Shown: in pieces, positions 31,400 through 42,228 of the stretch
How the letters are laid out: every line of letters starts with the position of its first letter
Position numbering within the stretch: position 1 is the first letter of the stretch
Assembly (NCBI GenBank): GCA_904066235.2
Contig: CAJFCV020000003.1
Span: 3,658,001-3,722,000 of the forward strand
Direction: 5' to 3'
From: Bursaphelenchus xylophilus
Lineage: Eukaryota > Nematoda > Chromadorea > Rhabditida > Aphelenchoididae
Length of the DNA stretch: 64,000 bases
Program-made: the position numbers and the translations under genes
Notes under the pieces: model-generated
The model's database searches: none
Told to the model about the DNA's origin: nothing
The model's input: the letters and a program-made list of their open reading frames with translations, nothing else

Positions 31400-33424
31400 A
31401 CACAATGCATAGATTGTTTCATGTCATTTATGCGTTTGAAGATGTATACTGCGGCTATCTTCCTGTTGTTAGCGCGCTTTGGATTAGGCTCACTAACATC
31501 GGATGATCTGTTGCGGAACATAAAGAAACAGTATCCGAAAAGGAACTTTGAGAGGCTCGAGGCTGACAATTTTGAACGTTATATTGCTGTAGCTCGGGTC
31601 AAGGGCGAAGACTGGTCACGAATCGGAATTTGTATGCTTTTTTATGAGGAGCTACTGAATTATAATACTGTAATATATAAATGTTCGGTACGTAACGTAT
31701 CTTAAAATTGCTCTTCAGTCAATCGCCGCGACAGCTTGGCCGCAGTTTCGTATACCATCGATTGCCTAGCAAATGTAGGTGCAATTTGGTTTAGAAAGCT
31801 TTTTAGTATACATGGCCATTGATGTTTTTCCCGCAAAAAGCGGCAAACGAGAGATACGGCGATGTCCTCTATGAAGTCGCGCAATATGGAGCAGTAAAAA
31901 TTTGGCCATTAAAGGGGTAAAATATCTTCTTTATTGTTTAAAAGAGAGTTTTTTACAAATCTAAGGATGGCCCGGACATTTCGAAAAAACGACCGACTCA
32001 GAATCTTTTGATATTTTGCATAGTTGATGTACTATGATAGCTGAACGTCAGCACAAATTTTTAGGTTCGGAAATTACCGTATACGGGGGTTACGGTAGGT
32101 ACAATTTTTAGAAAGATTGGGTTCGTATGTAAAAACCTTAAGGAGTAAAGGCACAAAACCTCGCCGTTTTACGTTTTTGACCATGGGGAACATTTTCATA
32201 ATTGACAACTTTGCCGTAGGATGTTGCCTTCGACTACTTTGAAAAATACCAAGGTACCATATTGAATGTAACTTTTTTGCAGAGAACTTGTCTCAACTTT
32301 TGAAACCTCTCAAAAATACGTTGACATGTATGGAACAACATATCAAAAATTTAGAAAAATAAAAGGGGGGGGGTTTTGGAGTTACGGTACTTTGAATGTT
32401 GCCGGTACGGTATATCAAAAAATCATTTTTTTCGAAATGGGTGTAGAAGACCCGCAAACATTGCTAAAATACGTTTTCGACCATGGCAAACATTTTTGTA
32501 ATTGACAGTTTTGTTCTAGGATGCAGCCTTCGACCGGTTTGAGAAATGTCAAGATACCATGTTCAATATAACTTTCCGGCATTCAACTTGTCTCAACTTT
32601 TGAAACCTTTCAAAAACACCTTGACATATGTGCAACAACATATCAAAAATTTAGGAAAATAAAAGGGGGGGGGGGTTTTGGAGTTATAGCACTTTGAATG
32701 TTGGACATACAGTACACCTCGATTTATTCTCGGCTTAACTTTACGTAGATTATTTTAAAAACAAAATGTAATGTTTTATCTATGTTGTACGACCCTCACA
32801 AACTATTTTCACAAAAAAAATCAAAAAAACTAGACCTAAGCATACTGTAACATATCGTGCACAGATGACTGGTTACTGTAACAGCAAGATCAGTGATTTC
32901 TCAATTTTTTTGTAACAACTGACACGGTTTAGAGACGTGTGTGCCATACGACGGTGGAATCTATCAATATCGGATGTCAGCATCACAGAAAAAGTTTGGT
33001 GTACTGTATGTCCAACATTCAAAGTGCTATAACTCCAAAACCCCCCCCCTTTTATTTTCCTAAATTTTTGATATGTTGTTACACATATGTCAAGGCGTTT
33101 TTGAAAGGTTTCAAAAGTTGAGACAAGTTGAATGCCGGAAAGTTATACAGTGCGCGACAAAATTATAACCGCACTTTAGAAATTACTGTAACTTTGTTGG
33201 TTGCCAATAGAAATATGTCATATTTGGCACCAGTATGCACTAGTATGCTACAAATCATGTGCCAAAATATCATTTTGGTAAATTTTCCCAATTTGGAAAA
33301 AAGTTGAAAAAACCAAAATTTTGGTGATTTTCTTTGCGACAAAATTATAACCGCACTTACGGATTTGGCTAATTGCCCTAATTAAACCACTGAATTACAA
33401 GAACTAATGTTTAGCTACGTTTCC

Positions 33425-33535
33425 TGAGGTTTCAATAACGTCATTTAAATAGCCGGGAATACTCTGGGCTAGCGTTTTAACCTCTTGTGGCTAATATTGT
33501 GCCAGAATCGGAAAACGAGGGATTTCGGCTCAGGT
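33425..33535 (-). pseudogene. Second, inverted copy of the transposase 3' end
   Basis: On the minus strand the DNA reads VFRFWHNISHKRLKR, a stop, then QSIPGYLNDVIETSGNVAKH, which corresponds to the C-terminus of the plus-strand transposase. It therefore extends the inverted repeats of the Tc1-like element into coding sequence, as if two head-to-head copies had collapsed. Confidence 0.75.
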
Positions 33536-33894
33536 ACGCCGTTCGGGCAGAGTTTACCAGTAGCTAACTGACTAACGCAGAAGCCTATGACACATCTAAA
33601 CGTTCTGGTAGAAAAGGTGTGCCGCTGCAGCAGAGCAAAGGCAGGTATATCCGCCGAGCTTCCAACTCCACCATCCTTTGGTCTCATATAAAATAAGAAA
33701 TAGGCCTCAACTGTAGCAGGAAAGCTATGCTAAGGGTTGTAAGACACAGTGATGTCATCAGGGCGTCACATGAAGTTGTGATCCCAGCTGGCCCGGGTTC
33801 ACTGCAGTGCGCGGCCGAGATTTGCCAAGGTGACCTTGACAGAATTGTTTGATTAGTCAAAGGTCAGAATCACGCCGTTACAGAAACGAATTCC

Positions 33895-34425
33895 TTGGAG
33901 ATTCTACAGCCAACCGATACCCCTGACGGTTTCACACATTACACATATAACTGGCATAAAATCAGAAGAGAACAGCGCTACCTCTCGCACCTTAATGCTG
34001 GAGGTGGTTCGTTGATGACTTGGGGTGACTTCGAAGAAACCGGAGTGCTTCCGTTGGCATCCGCATCAATTCAAATGAATAGACAGGAGTATCAGGAGGT
34101 CTTTGGCAAGCATCTGGTGCCGTATTGGGAACCAGGCTACACGTTAATGCAGGACAATGACCGCATCCACCTTAGCTGGTCGACAAAGCAGTTCCTTGAA
34201 AAGCAAAGAATTGCTACCCTGGACTTGGCTGCATGCTCCTTTGACTTAAATCTGATGGATAACGTGTGGGGCATTCTGGTTCGTGAATTACACTGCAAGA
34301 ACAGGCAGTATTTTACCGTAGCCGAGCTCAAAGAGGCTCTTTTCCAATTCTGGCGCAATATTAGCCAGAAGAGGTTAAAAAAGCTTGCCCAGAGTATTCC
34401 CAGCTATTTAATCGACGTTATTTAA
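33895..34425 (+). pseudogene. Tc1-like DDE transposase, C-terminal part
   Basis: The frame contains GGGSLMTWGDF, EYQEVFGKHLVPYW, MQDNDRIH (with the second catalytic Asp), FLEKQ, ATLDLAACSFDLNLMDNVWG (the site of the third acidic residue, here Asp where family members usually have Glu) and FQFWRNISQKRLKKL. The N-terminal DNA-binding domains and the first catalytic Asp are absent or unreadable upstream, and several conserved positions have changed (ACSFDLN for ACSPDLN). It is most likely inactive. Confidence 0.85.
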
Positions 34426-36601
34426 GCCTAAGGCAACGTAACTAAACATTAGTTATTGTTATTCAGTGATTTAGTTAGGCTAATTGACCAAATTCGTAAG
34501 TGCGGTTATAATTTTGTCGCAAAGAAAACAATCAAAATTTTTGTTTTTTCAATTTTTTCCAAATTTGGGAAATTTCCCGAAATAATTTTTTAGCACATGG
34601 TTCGTAAGACACTAGTGCATATTGAAGCCAAATATGACACATTTCTATTGACAACCAAAAAAGTTACAGCAATTTCTAAAGTGCGGTTATAATTTTGTCG
34701 CGCACTGTATTGAACATGGTATCTTGACATTTCTCAAACCGGTCGAAGGCTGCATCCTAGAACAAAACTGTCAATTAGAAAAATGTTTGCCATGGTCGAA
34801 AACGTATTTTAGCAATGTTTGCGGGTCTTCTACACCCATTTCGAAAAAAATGATTTTTTGATATACCGTACCTGCAACATTCAAAGTACCGTAACTCCAA
34901 CCCCCCCCCTTTTATTTTTCTAAATTTTTGATATGTTGTTCCGTACATGTCAACGTATTTTTCTGAGTTTTCAAAAGTTGAGACAAGTAGAATGCCGAAA
35001 AGTTACATTACACATGGTATCTGGGTCATTTTCGAAGTAGGCGAAGACTACATCCTACAAAAAAAGTGTCAATTACAAAAATGTTCGCCATGGTCGAAAA
35101 CGTGTTTTGGCAATTTTTGCGGGTCTTCTACACCGATTTTGAAAAAAATAATTTTTTGATATACCGTACCGGCAACATTCAAAGTACCGTAACTCCAAAA
35201 CCCCCCCCTTTTATTTTTCTAAATTTTTGATATGTTGTTCCATACATGTCAACGTATTTTTGAGAGGTTTCAAAAGTTGAGACAAGTTCTCTGCAAAAAA
35301 GTTACATTCAATATGGTACCTTGGTATTTTTCAAAGTAGTCGAAGGCAACATCCTACGGCAAAGTTGTCAATTATGAAAATGTTCCCCATGGTCAAAAAC
35401 GTATAACGGCGAGGTTTTGTGCCTTTACTCCTTAAGGTTTTTACATACGAACCCAATCTTTCTAAAAATTGTACCTACCGTAACGGCCGTATACGGTAAT
35501 TTCCGAAACTAAAAATTCGTGTTGACGTTCAGCTATCATAGTACATCAACTATGCAAAATATCAAAAGATTCTGAGTCGGTCGTTTTTTCGAAATGTCCG
35601 GCCCTTGTTATGAGAAGCTTCAATTTGTAAAAAACTCTCTTTTAAACACCACGTTGTCGATTGCAAAAGATTTGTAAATGTTTTAGCGGCAAGATGTGCG
35701 TCTACGATATCCCCAATTACAAAGCGGACTATCGAGCGCACATGTACATTACTGGGCATTACTTGAGCGTCAGTCCGACCGAGGCGGTGAAGCTTACGGA
35801 CTTGCAATGCCCACCTCAAGGTGGACGGATGGGAATGTTGCCGGTGGTTCAGTTTAGCAGCATCCCAACGTCGGAGATTGCCAGTGAAATCAGCGACATG
35901 CAGAAGGTTTGCTGGGTATGTTCATAAACAGAAATTTGCGCTAAAAATAATGCACTTTTGGCAATTTTACCGCTCTGTTAGTATCACCCATACATGCCGC
36001 CGTTTGTTTTCAGGACCTCAATAACGATGACAAGTATTGCGTTGACGATCTGGACCATGAGAAAACCATCGTCGTTTATCGCAAGAACCCGATTTCCATG
36101 CGCAAAATGCAACCGTTTACTTGTATTGCTGCGGGTGGAATAACGATTGTGACGCGGCTGGCACTCGCTGTTCGTCCTTTATCTATGATCATGTCTCTGG
36201 GTAAGAACTCTTTCAATCTGACACGTCATTCTAGAGTTGACTACTACATCGACGATCAAAGCGCTTGGAATGCGGACAGCTATAAAGACCCGACGTTTTT
36301 GGTCCCGGCCATTGATAAAAACGACAAATTCAACAGGATTCGCGAGCAGTACAGCACCGTGCCCCCAACTACAACTCCAACCACAACAACTCCGACCACA
36401 GCAACGACTACTACCACTACTACTACTACCACCACCACCACCACCACTAAACCAACAACTCCGCTTACCACAAAAGGAACAGATAAAACGACTTCCCCTC
36501 CGGTTACCAGCACAACTGCCGCAAATGAAACGAAGAACCCATGTTGTCCCTGTCCGTCATGCCAAAACTTTGCATTATTTTTTGGCGGCTTCTTTGGCTA
36601 G

Positions 36602-37170
36602 CAACAAGCTGATGTGGAATTGAAAAAAACATGATTTATCACTGATTATGCTTGCTCCTTTTTGTCTCTGAGTAAACGCCACAAAATTGGATTATTAAAT
36701 ATTATTGACGCAAAAAAAATTCAAAGGTTTCCTTCGGATACGGCAAAAACTGGCAATTTTATCACGCTTTCCAACCGCATCTGAGATATTCAACGATTTT
36801 TTGAGTTCAAAGGGGTGTTGCGGCGCGTAATCAATCGCAACCCCGTGCGGCAGGATAAAGTGAGATTCGCGCTTCGATTTCCACCAGTTAGCTTGTATAT
36901 TGTAGGCTTCACATACAGATGCGTGTTCTCCTGAATAAAGTATTGAATGCACCCACCTCTGGATTCTACATAAATACAAGGTTTGAAGCGACTGAGAGCT
37001 CAGGGTCCTAGGGTTATGGTTTCATACGGTATATGTATCCTATAATAATCTCTCTCGCAGCTACGTGTATACTGTAGCTTACGCATGTAGATCACCGCCT
37101 ACGTTTGTATTAATCGAAATGATCCTGACAATCTTAATATGCAATTCCAGCACATTCATCCACAAATTTG
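36602..37170. repeat. 3' flank of copy B, duplicated downstream of copy D
   Basis: Blocks such as TTTTTGTCTCTGAGTAAAC, GATTTCCACCAGTT, TTGTAGGCTTCACATA, ATAATCTCTCTCGCAGCTAC and GCAATTCCAGCACATTCATC recur in the same order at 39850-40430 after copy D. This shows that a segment containing gene plus flank was duplicated, with later deletions. No gene is seen inside it. Confidence 0.75.
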
Positions 37171-37189
37171 ACAAAGCAATTAAAACGGC

Positions 37190-37405
37190 AGTTTACGACT
37201 GGATTCGCGCACAGCACGGCACTGTGTCCCCAACTACAACCAGTTCTTCAACGTTATCTCTAACTGCGTCTCCAAGAACGCCAGCGTCAACAGCTCTGAG
37301 TTTTCTGCCGAGAGCTACAGCGGTTACTAAACCCCAATTCCATTAGCTGCCTGAAATTGCTGCGGACCGTTTGCATTTTTATTTGGAGCCTGCTTTGGCG
37401 GATAA
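37190..37405 (+). pseudogene. Array family remnant C: 3' exon only
   Basis: A Thr/Ser-rich frame (VSPTTTSSSTLSLTASPRTP) is followed, after a frame change, by NCCGPFAFLFGACFGG and a stop at 37403-37405, which is the family's tail. The upstream exons are missing; the sequence before it matches the region just upstream of copy E. It is a relic of a deleted family member. Confidence 0.7.
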
Positions 37406-37705
37406 ACTATGTAAATCAAACTCCATTTTGATTAATCTAATTAAATTTGCATTATTTTCAAATTAGAATCGTTGTATATTGAAGGCCTAATTGCAAACGT
37501 ATAAGGTTTCACACACAATTTTTGCATATAAACCAAATTTTCAATCGAACAGATTCTGATCGTATGACCCTGCATCATCCTGTGGCTACATGAATGTAAT
37601 ATAACCATTTACATTCATGTTTAAAGCGTTTTTTTTTTGAAAAAACTCACAAGAGCAATTAGCCTCCTTAATGTTACAAATTAATTTGTCGATTGGAAAA
37701 ATATG

Positions 37706-37717
37706 TATATATAAATA
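37706..37717 (+). promoter_or_regulatory. TATA box of array copy D
   Basis: TATATATAAATA lies about 50 nt before the ATG at 37763. A TTACAG sequence at 37741-37746 could be a splice acceptor, but the TATA box suggests a directly initiated short leader. Confidence 0.5.
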
Positions 37718-37762
37718 ACAACTGTCAGTTTCCCAATCTATTACAGTCGCTTCTGAAAAATA

Positions 37763-39798
37763 ATGGCGCTGCTCTTAATCTTGCTTTCTTGTATTGTTTC
37801 CGTGGCCCAGGGATATAGGGGTTCGGATAGTGTCATCGAGAACCTGAAGCGTGCCCACCCCGAGCGTAGATACGAGGAGATTCAAGCTGGCGACTTTTCG
37901 ACTTATCTTGTGATCAAACAGGTACCGAATGACCCACACAAAATGCATATATTAAGAGGTAGGCGTGCGCTTAGTTTGTAAATGTTTCAGTACATAAATC
38001 TCAAAGCTTTGACGCCATGTCGACACCTCTGGACATCTATCACCCGCCCGTAAGTACCACCCGCGTGCCTGCCGAAAACTAACTTCAGGGAGGACAGGCG
38101 TTGATGTTTTATCCGATGATGAGAGAGATGAAATATTCGGACTACATTTTTGAGATTGCCGCGGAAAAGCGTCTAAAGTTATATGTAATTTCGACGTAAG
38201 TCAGTTTAGGTGTCATCTGCAAGAGGAGGGGTTTCCGTAGGGAAACCCCTCCTCTTGCAGAATTACAACCGCACTTTAGAAAATGATTCTTACTTTTGTG
38301 GGTGCCAATATAAGATGTGTGATATTGAGAAATGATGTGCCAAGGGTTTTGTTTTAAAGTTTTCCGTGTTTTGGAAGACAGATGCAGAAAAACCAAATTT
38401 TCGTACTTTTCTTTGTCTAGCCTAGTCAAAACACAGAATAGCAATAACTAATGTTTATTCACGTTTCCTGAGGCTTCAATCAAACGGCCGGGAACCCTCC
38501 GGGCAAGCTTTTCAAACGTAACCTGGCCTGTCTTGTCCCTGAATTGGAAAACGGCAGATTTCCGCTCAGGTAGACCGTTGGGCCCAAGTTGTGAGGAACT
38601 TTCTGGTCGACTCGGAAGTTTGGTTTTTTCAACTTTTTCCAAATTGTGCAAATTTCTTGAAATACATTTTCGGCACATCATTTCGACTACATACACTGAT
38701 GCGTTTACCGCCAAATATAACACATTTCTATTGAAAACCATGAAAGTTACAATGACTCACACAGCTTGGGTATAACAAGGTTACAAATTTGTTATTCGTC
38801 TATGTATATATATATATAATTTTTGCACTGTGCACACTTTCAAATATCTTTACATTTTGGCTATATATTTCCCTAGTTGAACCTTTGCCTTTGCAGTGGA
38901 CAAATCTGTACATGGGCTTATATCCCAGGTTGGAAAAATGACCGTAACAGAGCGCACTCCTTCATAATGGGCGACTACGTGAGCCTGGGCTTTGATACGT
39001 TCGTCCGGATCTCGGATCTTATTAACCATTGTGATGCAAGTGTTCCGCCTTTGCCCGTTGTTAATTTCGCCCGAATACCGGAAGAAGGCCGCGTCCGCCT
39101 ACCCGGCGTATCCGACATACAAAATCAGTGCTGGGTAAGTTACCTCGTGCTCAGAAAATTTTGTAGAAAAACTCAAACACGTCACTCTATTGCACGAACC
39201 AGGTCGACAGCGGAGAAATCGGTAAATTGACCTTAGTGCCAAGGGAAAGACCTGTGTATAAAATGGGTGATCTGACTGTATACGCATTTTGTTGCGAAGC
39301 CTACGACTGTTATGATGCAGGAGATCACCGCTGTGTATACGTCGTTTACGATTCCTTGACCGGGTAATTGTGCGATCTTAAGCTCTGACTTTGTTTAGAA
39401 TTGACTTTGTTATCAGAGACGGGATTGAATGGACCACAGACACCACACGAAATCCAGTATTTCTTATGCCACTTATTGTCGGGAACGATCCTTTCATAGA
39501 ACGGAGAAAGTCGTTTACAACAACAACAACGACAACTACCACTACTACTACCACGACTACGACCACAACAACGACAACTACCACTACTACTACCACTGCT
39601 ACCACTATTACTACCACCACCACCAGACCAACTACTCTTACCACTAAACCAACAACTCCGCTTACCACAAAAGGAACAGACAAAACGGCTTCTCCTACGG
39701 TTACCAACGCAACTGCCGACAATGAAACGAAGAGCCCATGTTGCCCCTGTCCGTCATGCCAAAACTTTGCATTAATTTTTGGCGGTTTCTTTGGCTAA
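37763..39798 (+). CDS. Array family copy D: divergent secreted member with long poly-Thr linker, 386 aa
   Basis: Six exons keep phase: 37763-37958, 37991-38049, 38089-38195, 38897-39134, 39203-39363 and 39399-39798. A signal peptide (MALLLILLSCIVSVAQGY) is followed by SDSVIENLKRAHPERRYEEI and DFSTYLVI. Exon 4 keeps CTWAYIPGWKNDRNRAHSFI and QCW; exon 5 keeps LTVYAFCCEA, RCVYVVYD but lacks the YCVDDLD block found in the other copies. Exon 6 holds an almost uninterrupted run of about 38 Thr from ACN triplets and then a tail (CCPCPSC, FALIFGGFFG) nearly identical at DNA level to that of copy B. The body is the most diverged of the array. Intron 3 contains a perfect hairpin and a Tc1-like relic. 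Function unknown; a heavily O-glycosylated secreted protein is likely. Confidence 0.85.
38217..38260. repeat. Perfect 20 bp hairpin with 4 nt loop
   Basis: CTGCAAGAGGAGGGGTTTCC, then GTAG, then the exact reverse complement of the first 20 bases. It lies in intron 3 of copy D, directly against a Tc1-like relic. A transposon terminus or rearrangement footprint is likely; a small-RNA hairpin cannot be excluded but the stem is short. Confidence 0.85.
38261..38777. mobile_element. Degenerate Tc1-like relic in intron 3 of copy D
   Basis: ACAACCGCACTTTAGAAA, TGGGTGCCAATA, ATGTTTATTCACGTTTCCTGAGG and GCTCAGGTA-ACCGTT match the left part of the Tc1-like element at 33148 in order. The minus strand again codes for a decayed transposase end (LARRVPGRLIEASGNVNKH). 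The right portion matches the right terminal repeat (CAAATATAACACATTTCTATTG). The centre is deleted. Confidence 0.75.
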
Positions 39799-40483
39799 CA
39801 ATAAGCTGATGTGGAATTAAAAAAAACATGATTTATCTTTAATTGTGTTTGTTCCTTTTTGTCTCTGAGTAAACCCCAGAAAATGCATGGATTATTAATT
39901 TGCGCCTCGATTTCCACCAGTTGCCTCGTATTGTAGGCTTCACATATGTTTTGTCCTGACTGGTGGTGGTGAAGATACGAGGTCAGCCAGATGTAGAAAG
40001 ATAATAAATATAAATTTATTATCAGATAAAAGCAACAATACGTAGCGTAACGCCAAATATTTACTGAATGAAAATAACAACTGAAACCCTATTTCTCTTC
40101 CAAGCTTCGAGAAGCTTCGAAATAAACGGAATGCCAATACAGTAATCGTAGTTCCTGCTTCGGGACACAACAACATACAGACGCGTGTTCTTCTGAATAA
40201 AGTTTTCAATGCACCAAACCGCTGGATTCTACAGTACCTGCCCAAAACAGAGGAAAGCATAAAAAGGGAGAAGGTTTCATACGGTCTATGTATCCAATAA
40301 TAATCTCTCTCGCAGCTACGTGTAAACGGTAGGTTATGTGGATAACCGCCTACGTTTGTGTTAATTGAAATGATCCTGTCGATCACAAGATGCAATTCCA
40401 GCACATTCATCCACAAATTTAATTACTGACGAAGCAATTAAAACGGCCATGTTTGCATACTAACAACACCGAAATCAAATTTG
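39799..40483. repeat. 3' flank of copy D, homologous to the flank of copy B
   Basis: This spacer has the same ordered blocks as 36602-37170. It also contains about 190 bp (39960-40150) that the copy B flank lacks, including GAAGCTTCGAGAAGCTTCGA. No gene is supported; the 158-codon minus-strand frame here has no domain. Confidence 0.65.
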
Positions 40484-40490
40484 TATATAA
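40484..40490 (+). promoter_or_regulatory. TATA box of array copy E
   Basis: TATATAA begins 44 nt before the ATG at 40528, matching the short TATA-to-ATG distance of the other copies. Confidence 0.55.
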
Positions 40491-40527
40491 TCGTGGTATC
40501 AGTTAGTTGAATCACATTTTCGAAAGA

Positions 40528-41741
40528 ATGAGACTCCTCCGTCTAATCTGTTCAATCTCCCTGTTGTACTGTACATTGGCCGACCGGAAATCGAGCAGTG
40601 TGCTGGAAAATATCAAGAAGAGGTATCCGAACAGAGTGTTCAATGTTTTGACACCCGGCGATTTCCACGAATACATTGCGGTGGGGAAAATCGACGGTGA
40701 TCCGAACTACACAATCGCCAGATGTAAGGCTGACTAATCGCTTCTTATAGGTGTTTCAGTGAATGTCAACGAAAGCTACAATGCGAAAAAGAAGGATGTC
40801 GGAGTCCCGAATGTAAGTGGAGCATAAACAACGCTTTACATTGCGGGGAAGTTCTATAAAATCAATTTTGTAGAACATGCCCTACCCGTTGGTCTACTTC
40901 CCCGCCAAAGCTGGGGACGCGGAATACGGCAACATTCTCTATGAAGTCGCGAATAGCAAAAAGATCAAGATCTTCAATTCGGCGACGTAAGTGGCCTTGA
41001 ACATGTGCTTATATACGATTGCAGCGGCCGAGTTTGTGGTTGGGACATCCCCACCTGGCCAGACATCAGAAATAGACCCCATGTCTATCTGATGGGAAAG
41101 AACTACTTGAGTTTGGGACCAGAGGATGCGGTCAGATTGGACACGCTGAACTGTAGTCACTCGGGACAGAGCCTCCCGGTCGTCAAGGTTAGGGACATCC
41201 CTGATTCAGAGCTTTCGAAAAAAATCAAAGACATGGTTCCTAAATGCTGGGTAGGTCATGAACAAGCCTGCGCCGTAAATTCTTTGCAAATCTTGTAGCC
41301 TTCAAATCCTCAAATTTTTAGAGCAACCGCACCGACGATGTTTACTGTGTGAACGACATCGACATCGATCAAACCATTCAAGTCCCCCGCGCCAACCCCA
41401 TTTACCACACCGACAACCTGACTGTGTACGGGTTCTGCTGCGATGCCAACAACAAGTGCGATGGCGATGGTGGAGACAGATGCTCGTATTTCATCTACGA
41501 TCACTATAATGGCGCTGATTGGTACATTGACGACGATTCGGACTGGACAACCGACTCCGTGAAGAAGCCCTACTTTTTGATTCCGTACATTTACAAGAAC
41601 GACAAGTTCCAGAACGTCACCAGAAGACATGCGAGCACACCGACTCCAACTGTGGTCACAACGCCCGCCCCAGGTTGCGGATATTGTTGCAACTTCTTCT
41701 TTTTCTTCGCTGGCTTCTTTGGTGGAAATTCCGGAAATTAA
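40528..41741 (+). CDS. Array family copy E: secreted protein, 335 aa
   Basis: Five exons keep phase: 40528-40723, 40760-40812, 40874-40986, 41025-41250 and 41322-41741. The in-frame ATG at 40528 is chosen because it gives a signal peptide (MRLLRLICSISLLYCTLA) and a conserved distance to the TATA box. The mature protein starts SSSVLENIKKRYPNRVFN. It continues with YPLVYFPAKAGDAEYGNILYEVAN, CGWDIPTWPDIRNRPHVYLM, GPEDAVRLDTLNC, LPVVKV and KCW, then YCVNDIDID, NPIYHTDNLTVYGFCCDAN and RCSYFIYDHYNGADWYIDD. The linker is short (TPTPTVVTTPAPGC) and the tail is CNFFFFFAGFFGG. The intron after YDH seen in A, B and D is absent. AATAAA at 41747 follows the stop closely. It is sister to the G/H/I group. 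Function unknown. Confidence 0.92.
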
Positions 41742-42228
41742 CTGAGAATAAAATTTAATAAATTGTTTATTTTAATGAGGAATGTTTGCAGCGCGAAAAA
41801 CTAATCAATGTTTTGTTAGTGCAAAATTTTAGGCCAAGCAGAACTTCAACTGCTTATAACTTTTTTTTTTCAACTTTCAACTTTATTGCGCTAGACAAAT
41901 TGCCTGTGCGCCATGATCGTCCGGTTCGGTGGGGAATCGGTTAGGATTGGTTAGACACAGTACTGGCACGAAATTTAAATGTTTTTTGTCCTATATTGGT
42001 TTTACAGAAAGGTGTTTCAAACCTCTGTCGCCTCAGGCGATAGCGGTCCTGTTTTATAACGAATACGCTTATTCGTAATTTGTGATTGGATGCACAGATC
42101 TCCACTACGTTACAGGAGATCATTTTGGGCAAGCTTTAAATATTCAGAGATAAGCCCATTGCGGATTATCATGGACAACTGATGCGTTCAAAAAACCAAT
42201 CTTCATGGCTCTGGCGCTAAGAGATCTG

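Larger units (their letters stand above)
33148..34707 (+). mobile_element. Tc1-like transposon, IR/DR type, degenerate
   Basis: The ends read CAGTGCGCGACAAAATTATA inward and are flanked by TA (33146-33147 and 34708-34709). Each terminal repeat is about 210 bp and holds a second direct copy of GACAAAATTATAACCGCACT at its inner edge, the IR/DR arrangement of many Tc1-like elements. The inverted symmetry goes further in: both flanks carry the 3' end of the transposase reading frame, rightward at 34330-34425 and leftward at 33425-33535. The element interrupts a repeat unit of the foldback element around it. Confidence 0.9.
31936..35647. mobile_element. Foldback element with nested Tc1-like transposon
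   Basis: The outer ends are exact reverse complements (GTTTAAAAGAGAGTTTTTTA at the left). The left arm (about 31936-32728) carries two tandem copies of a unit of about 290 bp, recognised by AAAAGGGGGGGGG followed by TTTTGGAGTTA. The right arm (about 32986-35647) carries three copies in reverse, the first of them split by the nested element 33148-34707. The loop is about 32729-32985. Without the nested transposon the element would be about 2.15 kb. No open frame for a transposase is seen in the outer part. Flanking TTTAAA on both sides could be the target duplication, but this is ambiguous. Confidence 0.8.
31421..36601 (+). pseudogene. Array family copy B: complete exons, one frameshift, 3.7 kb insertion in intron 3
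   Basis: Exons 31421-31631, 31719-31774, 31807-31916, 35687-35915, 36014-36200 and 36235-36601 correspond one to one with copy A. Conserved blocks are present: SDDLLRNIKKQYPKRNF, YGDVLYEVAQ, CVYDIPNYKADYRAHMYITG, YCVDDLD, a CC pair, CSSFIYDHVSG and the CCPCPSC...FFGGFFG tail behind a Thr-rich linker. The huge insertion (31936-35647) sits inside intron 3, so both splice sites survive. The only lesion I can see is in exon 5, which is 187 nt long where the phase needs one more base; the frame breaks within 36091-36100, just after the NP of the NPIYHT block. It is either a very young pseudogene or an intact gene with a one-base assembly error. The function is unknown, as for the rest of the family. 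Confidence 0.75.

Noticed and set aside
6444..34707. Foldback at 6444-8003 and Tc1-like element at 33148-34707 both measure 1560 bp
   Set aside because: The terminal and internal sequences are unrelated beyond CAGT and TA flanks, so equal length is taken as coincidence.
39378..39722. Val-rich minus-strand frame
   Set aside because: It is the complement of the ACN (Thr) repeat of copy D.
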